Source: Isoetes taiwanensis
Taxonomy: Eukaryota; Streptophyta; Lycopodiopsida; Isoetales; Isoetaceae
Direction of reading: 5' to 3'
DNA length: 64,000 bases
Assembly: GCA_021234155.1 (NCBI GenBank)
Contig: JAJEKV010000159.1
Span: forward strand, 1,139,971 to 1,203,970
Shown one piece after another: positions 10,498 through 21,592 of this stretch (within the stretch, counting starts at the first letter, position 1; every line of letters starts with the position of its first letter). The notes under the pieces are model-generated. The model had not been told where the DNA came from and made no database searches. It worked only from the letters and a program-made list of their open reading frames with translations. The position numbers were made by a program, and so were the translations under genes.

Positions 10498-11585
10498 CCT
10501 TAAGTCCAAGACTTTCTACTCCTGATACAATCAAGTACTTTAGAGTACAATTTGCAGTCCTATCAGGATACAGGTGATTTCCCTTTAGGCCATGGTCATG
10601 TTTTGGTCATTAAATATTCAATTGAAATTTCTGTTCTAATATCTCAGAGACTTCTTTGAAAGCATACAAAGATTTCTATTATTTTCAAAGTCTCATACAT
10701 AATGAAAGTCTACAATAAAGAAATATGTATCTATTATGCCTTCATTAAGGCCACAATTCCTTTGAAAAGATCTTACTTCATAAAAAATGTACAGTAACCA
10801 TGTCCAAAATAGTTGTAGCTTGATCATCCATTATGCTAAAGAATCATCAAAGCAAGAGAGCAAGAAAACTCTAAGTTACAAGCAAAGGAAACCAGAGGAC
10901 AGTTAGCCAGAGTAGGGTAAAAGCCTAAGTCACTAACAGGTAAGCTATGAGTTTCTTGGGTTATCCCCTTCACTTTTGCCTGATGCAAGTTATAAGACTG
11001 CCAAGTCATAAATTTCTAAACCTTTTATGTGCAGAATTTGGGTGATCCCGCCTTTCTCTGAGTAAATCCCCGCCGCCATCCCTTTGTTATAACAAGACCA
11101 CTTACCTTGGTCGGTCTGGTGGCAGATTACATATATGGTAAGAAAAAAGCATCATATTCTATGTTAATAATGATGCCAGCAGTCCTTCCTATGTCAGATC
11201 ATCCCTCCTCAAATTCTCAATCTGGATTACACATTCACATGTATTCTTTCTTGTATTTTTAACTTCACATATTTTTTAAGATGTCTCAGCTTTAAGATCT
11301 ATTATCTTAGATCTATTTTATTGGTTTATGACGTCCATACATTCATGCATATGCAGATTTCCAGCAATCCTTCATGTGCCAAAACAACCTTCATCTAGAT
11401 TAAACCTTCATATATATCCTTTCTTGTATTTTTAACTTCAAATGTTTTTTAAACATTTCCCAACTTTTAGATCCATTATACTAGATCTATCTTATTGATT
11501 TATGACATCCATAAATTTATGCATATGCAGATTTCATCATAAAGCTTATGGATCTATAATGAATATTCTAGTTAGAGAAATTTAA
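10498..11585. other. Non-coding; short repeated motif
   Basis: The phrase 'cagaggacagttagcc' followed by 'gcctaagtcactaacaggta' occurs at about 10890-10945 and again at 12783-12840. Read on the minus strand, the second copy is bounded by CTGCAG|GTAACC, and an analogous junction CTGCAG|GTACGT occurs at about 16315, so repeated exon-like units on the minus strand are possible. Nothing else is recognised. Confidence 0.3.
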
Positions 11586-12023
11586 CTAGTTACGAAACCT
11601 GGTGGTCTTGAGGATTTGCTGAATAGCTTGTATGCGTTTGCCCCGCTCATTTTTCGCTTCTTTGATCACCGAATCATGCGGGGCTTCAATGCGACAAGTG
11701 TCTTCATTGCTTATGCCCATAACTTCTTCAGTTTCCTTGCCTTTCTGCTCAAGGACGTCCTTAGCTTTCTGCTCAGTGCTAGCAGCTTCCTTATTACCCA
11801 TAGTGGTGCATTCTGCCATCACAGAGGTTTTAGCAACCTTGTGGAAATCAAACAACTTCTTTCTTTTGGATGCATTCTTCATCTCAGCCTCAATCTTCCT
11901 TCCGTGGCCATGTTTAAATCCCCCTTTTTTCCTACCCATAAACAAACCGCCCGAGCCAGATCCGGCTTGGTATGGGGACTCTGCCAGTGCAGCGATTTCT
12001 AATGCATGAGCTGTTAAATACAT
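11586..12023 (-). CDS. Lys/Glu-rich 145-codon ORF, uncharacterised
   Basis: This is the longest minus-strand frame in the 12.4-kb block, running from an ATG at 12023 to a stop at 11586. The product would start with a small-residue segment (HALEIAALAES). A Gly/Lys/His-rich basic patch (GRKKGGFKHGHGRK) follows, and then a Lys/Glu-rich region likely to be helical. No catalytic motif or signal peptide is visible. Two plus-strand frames are open across the same 400 bp, so the region is simply stop-poor and coding status is uncertain. It lies antisense to the presumed direction of the retroposed block. It could be an exon of a nuclear or nucleolar-type protein; this is a guess from composition only. 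Confidence 0.3.
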   Translation of the reverse strand: MYLTAHALEIAALAESPYQAGSGSGGLFMGRKKGGFKHGHGRKIEAEMKNASKRKKLFDFHKVAKTSVMAECTTMGNKEAASTEQKAKDVLEQKGKETEEVMGISNEDTCRIEAPHDSVIKEAKNERGKRIQAIQQILKTTRFRN

Positions 12024-14706
12024 GTGTAGGGTCGTTACCTGTCCTTAATACCGTCTGGTCCATTAGGGACTTGAGAGTTCTCCTCCAGCTATTTTTGTAA
12101 CTGCCTGTAAGAGCTTGGTGGTCGGATCCGTCATGTGCCTTTCCGTCCATTCGTGGACGGAACCCTAACTTGTAAACCAACACCCTAAAGGGTTATCTGT
12201 CATGTTAATTTTAACCAATGGTAAGGTTATTTTACAACATAATTTTTACCCATGTATTTCTTGTGCTCGTCCTTCTATCTAAGAAAGACCAGTACATCAT
12301 CTTATGTTATGGATTTCTGGGCATTTAATTTTTTAACAAGTCACCATATGTATTTTAATCATTAAAAAAAAAAAAAAAAAAAAAAAAACCTTTTAAAATC
12401 TGTTCAACAGACTTTTACCTTCCATGGACTTTTGCAAAGACCACTTCCGGTCAATATGCAGCCTTAAGCCAAAAACAGGTGTAATTTTGACTTAAGCCTT
12501 AAGAATGGTTAAGATTTATTAAAGCAAAAAAATACCACAGTCTATAGCCAATAACAATTTCCTTTTGTCAATCATATTAAAATTTGTCCAATACATCATA
12601 TTTACCTTTAGGGGAGTTCAATAGAACAGCCTAAGATTAAAAATATTTTGGGATTAATCCCGTAGAACTCAACAGACTTGCTATCATGAATATATCTTCA
12701 GTGTCATCATGTCGTATAGCTTTTCCAACTTGAATAAATGGGAAAACAAACCAAGGAGCAAGAAACCCGGTTACCTGCAGTGAAACCAGAGGACAGTTAG
12801 CCTAAAAAGGGTAAGAGCCTAAGTCACTAACAGGTAAGCTTTAGATTTCTTGAGCTTTTCGCCCTTCACCTTGTATGTAATCATAAACACAATAGATGGC
12901 CAAATATATAAAGCAAAGAATGTTTAAAATACCCTACTTTAACATGCATCCACATTATTTAGCATGCATGCTTAGTAAAGGATTACCAAACTGTTATGAC
13001 AAGGTCTGGAAGCCTCCCTCTATAACCCCAGGTGTCACGAGGCTTGTTATCATATAAAGGCCCCCTATTTCAAGTATCAGGCCTCTTTAATAACAAATTC
13101 AACCATCAACATACCAGACCGATAACCGATAACGTCCCTTACAAATGACGTGATCCATATCTCATAATGCCACAGCTCAATGCCTTTGTAGAACATATCA
13201 GCACTCTCAATTGTTTAAATTAATGACTTGTTTTTTCTGCTTTGCTTATACACTTATTACAGTTTCTACACAAGGAATCAAACCATATAGTTAAGATGCA
13301 TAATAACACAAGTATATTTCAAACCTGATAAGCTTGAATTCTTAGACTAGTGTCTTGTGCGCAACAGCTTCCATAGATCATTTTCTCATCCGCATGGTCT
13401 TCCACAGGTCTTTGACGTTTGTGCATTGCTAGCCTGATCTGCAGATTGCATAAAAAATTCCGCTTATTTGACTACAACAGCATTTCCTACAGAGCAGGAT
13501 CCCCTATTCCATCGGGATCTAGCAAATTCATCCTCATTTCACTTTCTTATGGCCATATCTAAATGATTCTATTCTAATAGATTCGTGGATCTTTAAGTGG
13601 TAGTGCATTATCCCAGTTTCTCATTGTATACCGAATGTAGCACCAGCTGAAACCTCAAGGCTGCCACCTTAGTCATTATTTGTGGACCCTTCAACCTCTG
13701 GATTACTAGCAACAGCTAGCGTGGTAATCTTTGGCACATAGAAACCTATAATATCCAGCTATCTAAGCTGCAGGAAAGATGCTATAATTATCCTGATTAT
13801 TACTTTTGTAGACACCTTTTAAGACCTCAGGCTTTTTTGTGCTCTTTCAATGAAATCATGAAGGCATGCTGGAAGGAGCAAGTACATGCAATACTGCAGC
13901 ATACGTCTAGATCTGGAAAAGCCCTTTGCTATATGCAAACTTGCAATAAAGTCACTGCCCTCTAGTGTAGTGAGAGAGGTCATCTTCTAGATTTATGCTT
14001 AGATATGCTGGATAATTATTTCTTTAGCTAAATGCATTAAATCTAACTCTCACCCATAGCAATATGCATATAAAATGAGATGTGACAAGCATGTCTAAGA
14101 TTGATTCACTATATACCATGTAAGCAAAGTGAACACCAATATGCTGATCTACTAATGTTAAAGTGTAGAGGCACAGTCCTGAAAACATGCAGACCATGGT
14201 TTCCAGATCACTTTTATAAACCTAGAAATCATCAATATGTTATGCTCAAAGGCAACTAGAAGCAGATTTGACAGAGATGTACGCAGGGTATTCAAGAAAT
14301 AGAATTATTCAGACCTGAGAGAAGACCGTTGTTCCAGCTTTAATGACGAAAATGTCTTCATCATGTTCATCTGCACAATTCCAGAAGCTCCACCAATGCC
14401 TTATTCGATTAGAGAATTGGGCTTTCTATCCATTTTGCCTCTCTTTCTACCAGTTGTGCTAAAATAAACCTCTACTCCTGTATTCTAAGCCGCAGGAGCA
14501 GATTCAAAGCACCCTTTCATCATTGAGTAAAAAACTGCTTCAATCTGTTGTAGATCGGCCTGTATGGTGGCCGGCCGTTGAGCGCTTCATGAGTTCTTGT
14601 CAAAAACATGCTCAACAAGATATTTAGGGTCACGATTTATGCAACCATGTGTATTCCATTTTTCCAAAGCATGTAGCATGTATGTATATTCTGTTCAGCC
14701 CAACCA
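12024..14706. other. No gene seen; A-run at 12364-12388
   Basis: The stretch is AT-rich with scattered short frames only. A run of 25 A (12364-12388) could be the tail of a plus-strand retroposon, but no start or flanking duplication was found. The repeat phrase of 10890 recurs at 12783-12840. Confidence 0.4.
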
Positions 14707-14804
14707 TTGGGTTTTCTGCCATACTCCATTTATTGGTCAACATCAAACATTTGCCTTGGGTTTTCTGCCATACTCCATTTATTGGTCAACATCAAACATT
14801 TGCC
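14707..14804. repeat. Perfect tandem duplication, 2 x 49 bp
   Basis: Units 14707-14755 and 14756-14804 start with TTGGGTTTTCTGCCATACTC and are identical. The lack of divergence indicates a recent duplication or an assembly artefact. Confidence 0.9.
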
Positions 14805-15041
14805 GCATTTACTGATATCATAGATATCGCGAAAAAGCTATTCAAAATTAATTTACACTTTTAACAGATAACAATTTACCAGATATGCTCGTCCATGGAT
14901 TCGGCATTTATAATAGTTAAAATTTTCCATCCAAAGTAATACGCACTTATGCAAAAAAGCCAACGGTGCCAAATAACCATAATACTGCTACAATATTCCC
15001 ATTTTATTTTCATCCACAATTTCACCAACATCTTTAGGCCC
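14805..15041. other. Nothing recognised
   Basis: This is a short AT-rich spacer between two tandem duplications. No ORF or motif is supported. Confidence 0.4.
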
Positions 15042-15171
15042 GATATCATGAGAATAGTGTGTAATTTCCTTCTATAGATAGAGGAGAATCATATGTAAAA
15101 GCCAATGATATCATGAGAATAGTGTATAATTTCCTTCTATAGATAGAGGAGAATCATATGTAAAAGCCAAT
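15042..15171. repeat. Tandem duplication, 2 x 65 bp
   Basis: Units 15042-15106 and 15107-15171 start GATATCATGAGAATAGTGT and differ at one base (g/a at the twentieth position). Confidence 0.9.
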
Positions 15172-15321
15172 GCTGACCATATCTTGCAAAAGCTCCAAAT
15201 GCCATATATAACTGGCGAAAGCTCCGTATTTTGAACCTTATGACCATAGGATCTTTGCATAATTTGAACATGCACCTTGTGCAAATACATATAATTACTC
15301 GTAATAAAAAAAAAAAAAAAA

Positions 15322-17747
15322 CCGGGAACAACTAGCCTAGGCAACAACCAACTAGCAGTCCAAGCTACATCGGTCAATCCCTCAGTAGCCTTATCATTCT
15401 GTACAATTAATCGAGCAAATTAAAAGACAGTGCATCAAACTGTGGTCCAAAGTCGATTGACTTTTAATCTCTAAGGGCATTTTTCCATGGAAAAATACCT
15501 TCATCTTTCTCAGAAGTCTATGGCCAACAATCTATTGCTGAAAGACCTATACACATGCATATGTTCAGAGTCATAGAACCTAAAGTTTTTGAATGTCCTA
15601 TCTTAAAAGACATTGTGTAGATCTAACACATGTTCTTATTTCCTTTGCAACGATACTTGTTTCAAAAACCTGTTGATGTTGCATAACTCATTTTTCTAAT
15701 TACTAAGGGTTCCACCCCTGCACACATTTTCTAACCTTTTAATTTTTCTGGATTTCATTGAATCACAAGGATGCATCTTTTTCTTTAAAAGAAATCAGTG
15801 CCATTTTCAGCTGCCCAAAAGTCTAAGACATCTGCTATATGCACTTAAAAACAAGCTCATATACATTAAATCATGCATGTGGTCAATCTGTAACAAAGAA
15901 CTGTTGTATTACATATTTATGATGTCATCTTACATCCTTTCACATATTCCAATTTAATGTAGAGACGTAGATATGATATTTTCCTTTAGCATTTGGTATT
16001 TTCAGTTACAGCATTATATCTAATGCTTGAAAGTAGTAGTACCTGAATATTGTGATCAAACCTGAGCATTATCAGCTTAGATCCCTTGTAGAAACATCAA
16101 CTTTTCTTATGCTTAATAGTTAACTTGATAGAGACCATAACACCCAGTTTTTGCCATAATAAATTGCCATTTAAAGTCTCAAAAAACTTGCAATCAACTA
16201 GCTTGTATTACCAGTTACATCCACGAGCTTTTTTCCTTGATCCATACATCCGTTTGAGCTAAAACACACTATAACAGCAAAATGGGCACAATGGGAGAAG
16301 AAATACCACGTACCTGCAGCCAACCATGTAAACATTAGCGATAATCTCGGTAATGATACAAGGGCCAAAAGGTACATTGGGTAATTCTTGGCTTATCGCC
16401 GCTCACCCATTGTACCTTTTGCTCTTGATTAGTAAAAGCCTACTAAGAATGCATAAATCAAAGGAAAAAGCTTTATCCAAGATCTTACACATTTGTTACC
16501 ATTTTTTCCAGCTATGAAACTTGGACTTTTAGATAAAAACTTAGCTTCCAAAGCCTGTTAAGTGGGTTGATGTAATATTCAATCTGTTATATCATAAATA
16601 AACCAAGAAGCCTAATGCCACTTGCATGGATAAGATTACCTTAGTTGCCCCTCGTTACTATCATTCAAGGTCTTAATCACCAACTCTAAATTTTCATAGT
16701 GATCTTAGCACATCTTGTTACTATCATTCAAGGTCTTAATCAGCCACGAAATTTTCATAGTGATCTTAGCACATCTGCTACATCAGATTTAAATAGGTGG
16801 TAGTTTAACCTAGCCCTGTTAGGCATAAAATGCAAAGCATCAGAAGCTAATGTAAAATGGCCATAGGCTCCTTATTATTATCTGTCTCCACACTTAAATG
16901 TAGAAAAATAGATCATGAAGGCATACCTGAAGTTCCTCATTTTTTGAATCTACATCCTTAACAAGTTGTGTCTCTTGGACATATTGCACAGCTATGCATT
17001 TCCTTTGTGACAATCGGTTAATCCGCTATTGAAGCCTTCTTCCTCCTTTTTGCTATATAACCCGATTGTGCTTACTACAAGCTCTCTTGGCCTCATAGCC
17101 ACTACATCCATCTCTCTTACCGCTGCAACAAATTGGCTCTACAACGTCTCCTCTTCTTCTCAGTTATGATCTATCGGCAAAAGATTTTCTCTTCCGGATC
17201 TTGCCAGACACGTCTCTGGGCGCATGCATAGGTCGCATGCGTAGGTTACAGGCTGCCATGAATAACATAAACAATTTCGAAAATGGCTTTTGCCCTAAAT
17301 GTGCCTACATTGAATTTTGCATCTTGTTTTTCTTCTGCAAATACTTCTTCTTTCCGTGAATAAATAAGATAAAGAGAAGAATTTCGAAAATGAGTTATAC
17401 CCTACTCAAATTTGCATGTATTTGATTATTCCATATAATCATTAAAAGTGCATCATGCCAGCAAAATGTCTCTCAACATTTAATTTTGCTAAATAGGTCC
17501 AGATATTCTCCCATTTTCAGTGAGCAATCAACAAATTTGAGTATAGTATATTTATTATTTAGGTCCACCACTCATTTAATTTTGAAACAGACCTTTGGGC
17601 ATATAGTGCCCTACTAAATTGATTTAAAGATCCTTCCCAATAGGTTGGGTTTGATTCATGCAGGTTATTCCAGGCATATGCCTGTTCTGCACTTCTTAAC
17701 ACTTGTTAACACTTCTTAACACTTGTTAACACATGCACAAGTACTAA
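15322..17747. repeat. 2.4-kb direct repeat, copy A
   Basis: The repeat begins CCGGGAACAACTAGCCTAGG directly after a run of 16 A (15306-15321) and ends AACACATGCACAAGTACTAA. It matches 18389-20809 over its full length at roughly 95% identity with small indels. It contains a tandem pair (16655-16717 and 16718-16776, about 60 bp each) and a 20-22 bp tandem of 'cacttcttaacacttgttaa' at its end (17692-17735). There are no TG..CA termini and no coding region, so it does not look like an LTR. Confidence 0.85.
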
Positions 17748-18388
17748 CATAAAAAAAATCCTGCCTCCAACCGTAGGATTATTTTAGACCCCTATTTTTC
17801 TTTCTTTAGAAAAATTGTCTGTTTTCTGTAACTATAGGGTGGCACCTCCTACTTGTTACAGTAGGGGTCTGCCATAATCCTATAGTTCTTTTTTAAGCCC
17901 AAATCATATATGTACTACAATGTTTTTGAAGATTTGAAATCATGCCTTTGGTACTCGGTTGCAGCATAGGATAGCGTGGTCAAATGGCATGCTATCATAA
18001 TTTTTTTAGATTCTCATAGCAAAGCATGGTCAAATGGCATGCCAGCATAATTTGCTTGTAGTGACTTTCAATTTTAGAAAGTTCACATTATATTTCTATT
18101 CTTAATTAATTCAACATAGAATAGAATATATCATGCAGATTTTTTTCATACCTATTGCACAGCTCAATAATGCAACTCGGTCATGCAATCTTCTTGTCAG
18201 GTGGCAAAGACTCCAGAATGTAATCCACTTGAGGATCATCATTATCCTGAAATCCTATCATCATTATCCTAAAATCATAGGATCGTTCCCATTAGTATTT
18301 TTCAAAGTATCAAGTTTTGCTCAATTTACTACCAACAGATAAGATGCATCACTGGTAAGACCAATGAAATGAAATTTCTAAAAAAAAC
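17748..18388. other. Spacer between the 2.4-kb repeats
   Basis: It begins with an A-rich stretch (17752-17759) and ends with a short A-run (18380-18387). It contains a local pair 'caaatggcatgc(t/c)a(t/g)cataat' at about 17980-18050. No gene is seen. Confidence 0.5.
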
Positions 18389-20809
18389 CCGGGAACAACT
18401 AGCCTAGGCAACAACCAACTAGCAGTCCAAGCTACATCGGTCAATCCCTCAGTAGCCTTATCATTCTGTACAATTAATCGAGCAAATTAAAAGACAGTGC
18501 ATCAAACTGTGGTCCAAAGTCGATTGACTTTTAATCTCTAAGGGCATTTTTCCATGGAAAAATACCTTCATCTTTCTCAGAAGTCTATGGCCAACAATCT
18601 ATTGCTGAAAGACCTATACACATGCATATGTTCAGAGTCATAGAACCTAAAGTTTTTGAATGTCCTATCTTAAAAGGCATTGTGTAGATCTAACACATGT
18701 TCTTATTTCCTTTGCAACGATACTTGTTTCAAAAACCTGTTGATGCTGCATAACTCATTTTTCTAATTACTAAGGGTTCCACCCCTGCACACATTTTCTA
18801 ACCTTTTAATTTTTCTGGATTTCATTGAATCACAAGGATGCCATTTTCAGCTGCCCAAAGGTCTAAGACATCTGCTATATGCACCTAAAAACAATAGTCA
18901 GAGCTCATATACATTAAATCATGCATGTGGTCAATCTGTAACAAAGAACTGTTGTATTACATATTTATGATGTCATCTTACATCCTTTCACATATTCCAC
19001 AGTCAAAGCACATCCCAAAATTTAATGTAGAGACGTAGATATGATATTTTCCTTTAGCATTTGGTATTTTCAGTTACAGCATTATATCTAATGCTTGAAA
19101 GTAGTAGTACCTGAATATTGTGATCAAACCTGAGCATTATCAGCTAGATCCCTTGTAGAAACATCAACTTTTCTTATGCTTAATAGTTAACTTGATAGAG
19201 ACCATAACACCCAGTTTTTGCCATAATAAATTGCCATTTAAAGTCTCAAAAAACTTGCAATCAACTAGCTTGTATTACCAGTTACATCCACGAGCTTTTT
19301 TCCTTGATCCATACATCCGCTTGAGCTAAAAACACCACCATAACAAAGAAATGGGCACAATGGGAGAAGAAATACCACGCACCGCAAACCAACCATATAA
19401 ACATTAGCAATAATCTCGGTAATGATACAAGGGCCAAAAAGGTACATTGGGTAATTCTTGGCTTATCGCCGCTCACCCATTGTACCTTTTGCTCTTGATT
19501 AGTAAAAGCCTACTAAGAATGCATAAATCAAAGGAAAAAGCTTTATCCAAGATCTTACACATTTGTTACCATTTTTCCAAAGCTATGAAACTTGGACTTT
19601 TAGATAAAAACTTAGCTTACAAAGCCCGTTAATGGGTTGATGTAATATTCAATCCATTATATCATAAAATAAACCAAGAAGCCTAATGCCACTTGCATGG
19701 ATAAGATTACCTTAGCTGTCCCCAAGCATACTATCATTCAAGGTCTTAATCACCACTAAATTTTCATAGTGATCTTAGCACATCTTGTTACTATCATTCA
19801 AGGTCTTAATCAGCCACGAAATTTTCATAGTGATCTTAGCACATCTGCTACATCAGATTTAAATAGGTGGTAGTTTAACCTAGCCCTGTTAGGCATAAAA
19901 TGCAAAGCATCTCAGAAGCTAATGTAAAATGGCCATAGGCTCCTTATTATTATCTGTCTCTCAGACTTAAATGTAGAAAAATAGATCATGAAGGCATACC
20001 AAGTTCCTCATTTTTGAATCTACATCCTTAACAAGTTGTGTCTCTTGGACATATTGCACAGCTATGCATTTCCTTTGTGACAATCGGTTAATCCGCTATT
20101 GAAGCCTTCGCCTCCTTTTGCTATATAACCTGTATTGTGCTTACTACAAGCTCTCTTGGCCTCATAGCCACTACATCCATCTCTTACCGCTGAACAAATT
20201 GGCTCTACAACGCCTCCTCTTCTTCTCGTTATGATCTATCGGCAAAAGGTTTTCTTCCGGATCTTGCCGTGACACGTCTCGGGCGATGCATAGGGTCATG
20301 ATGTGAGGTTACTGTCGCCATGAATAACATAAACAATTTCGAAAATGGCTTTTGCCCTAAATGTGCCTACATTGAATTTTGCATCTTGTTTTTCTTCTGC
20401 AAATACTTCTTCTTCCCGTGAATAAATAAGATAAAGAGAAGAATTTCGAAAATGAGTTATACCCTACTCAAATTTGCATGTATTTGATTATTCCATATAA
20501 TCATTAAAAGTGCATCATGCCCAAAGAAAATGTCTCTCAACATTTAATTTTGCTAAATAGGTCCAGATATTCTCCCATTTTCAGTGAGCAATCAACAAAT
20601 TTGAGTATAGTATATTTATTATTTAGGTCCACCACTCATTTAATTTTGAAACAGACCTTTGGGCATATAGTGCCCTACTAAATTGATTTAAAGATCCTTC
20701 CCAATAGGTTGGGTTTGATTCATGCAGTTATTCGGGCATATGCCTGTTCTGCACTTCTTAACACTTGTTAACACTTCTTAACACTTGTTAACACATGCAC
20801 AAGTACTAA
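18389..20809. repeat. 2.4-kb direct repeat, copy B, ending in the A-tail
   Basis: This is the second copy of 15322-17747, preceded by a run of 8 A. Its last bases (gtactaa) run straight into the 25-A tail that terminates the 12.4-kb block. Small deletions and insertions relative to copy A occur at about 18835, 18895, 19005 and 20280. Confidence 0.85.
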
Positions 20810-20844
20810 AAAAAAAAAAAAAAAAAAAAAAAGAAATTTAGACA

Positions 20845-21592
20845 TTCTAACGATGATAATATTGCCAAGCCCATTCACAACTTCATGTATACAAAGAAAT
20901 CTAATCCATTTATGAGAAGTTGTGCCTAACCGAACTTCGAAATTCAAAGTTGTCAACCGCACCTTACATAAGTCCTCCGCCATTCCTGAAAACTCCTGAA
21001 AACTGGAAGTCGACTTTAGCATTAACTTTGGCAATAATTTGAAGTCAGGCAACAACATGGGAACGTACCCTAATCATGACAATTTTGCCAAACCCATTCA
21101 CAACTTCTTCATGTATGCAAAGAAATCTAACCCATTTACGAGAAGTTGTGCTGAACATGTTCAAAATGGTTGGGCTATCCGACAACAACTATTTTGCCAA
21201 CGATCATAATACGCATGTCGCTTGTTAGCTGATAACGGGATCCATATGAGGAATTGTCGCATCCTCCATCCCTTTGTCAGATCTGATCATTTAAGGTGCT
21301 TATTCGGAAAACCCTTGCCCGGAAGATTATGGATTAATCGGTTGTTCATCACTTTTGCTGTAATTTCAGATGATGTTGATTTCCCTTCTTTCTGATTATT
21401 CATTTTTTATGTCAGTTTTCTTGGCTTTACTATACCTAATCTGTGGAAATATCACAATTACCAAAGGGATCAAAATAATGCTTTCAGTAGAACAAGATTT
21501 CGGAGCAATGCAAGATGTTTTTGTCATATTGATTGACTACAGCAAAAATGTATAGAACTTTCTCATATGTACAGATTATGGACAGTAGTAAC
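20845..21592. repeat. Resumption of repeat D and a local duplicate
   Basis: Positions 20845-20962 continue repeat D (compare 1872-1955). A diverged second copy of the same phrase ('cccattcacaacttc', then 'aaagaaatctaa.ccattta.gagaagttgtg') lies at 21070-21150. The remaining stretch to the P450 stop codon would hold the P450 3' untranslated region; no clear AATAAA was identified on the minus strand. Confidence 0.6.

Larger units (their letters stand above)
8397..20829 (+). mobile_element. 12.4-kb A-tailed insertion of unknown class
   Basis: The block interrupts repeat D copy 2 cleanly. Its right end is a run of 25 A (20808-20832). The sequence AAAGAAATTTAGACA occurs immediately before it (8382-8396) and at its right end (20830-20844). 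A 3' A-tail plus a 12-15 bp direct repeat is what LINE-type target-primed reverse transcription leaves, so the block reads as one retroposed RNA on the plus strand. No reverse transcriptase, endonuclease, LTR or known host exon is visible inside. It starts with a GC-rich stretch (8425-8500) and contains two 2.4-kb direct repeats and several short tandem duplications. Alternatively it could be a composite built by several insertions with a coincidental flank match. Confidence 0.6.

Noticed and set aside
15322-20809. LTR pair of a retrotransposon with a 640-bp interior
   Set aside because: Ends are CCGGG..TACTAA rather than TG..CA, there is no primer-binding site or polypurine tract next to them, and the right copy ends in a 25-A tail.
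8397-20829. Simple segmental duplication border instead of retroposition
   Set aside because: The empty site in repeat D copy 1, the flanking 15-mer and the terminal A-run together are better explained by insertion. The alternative stays open until a source locus is found.
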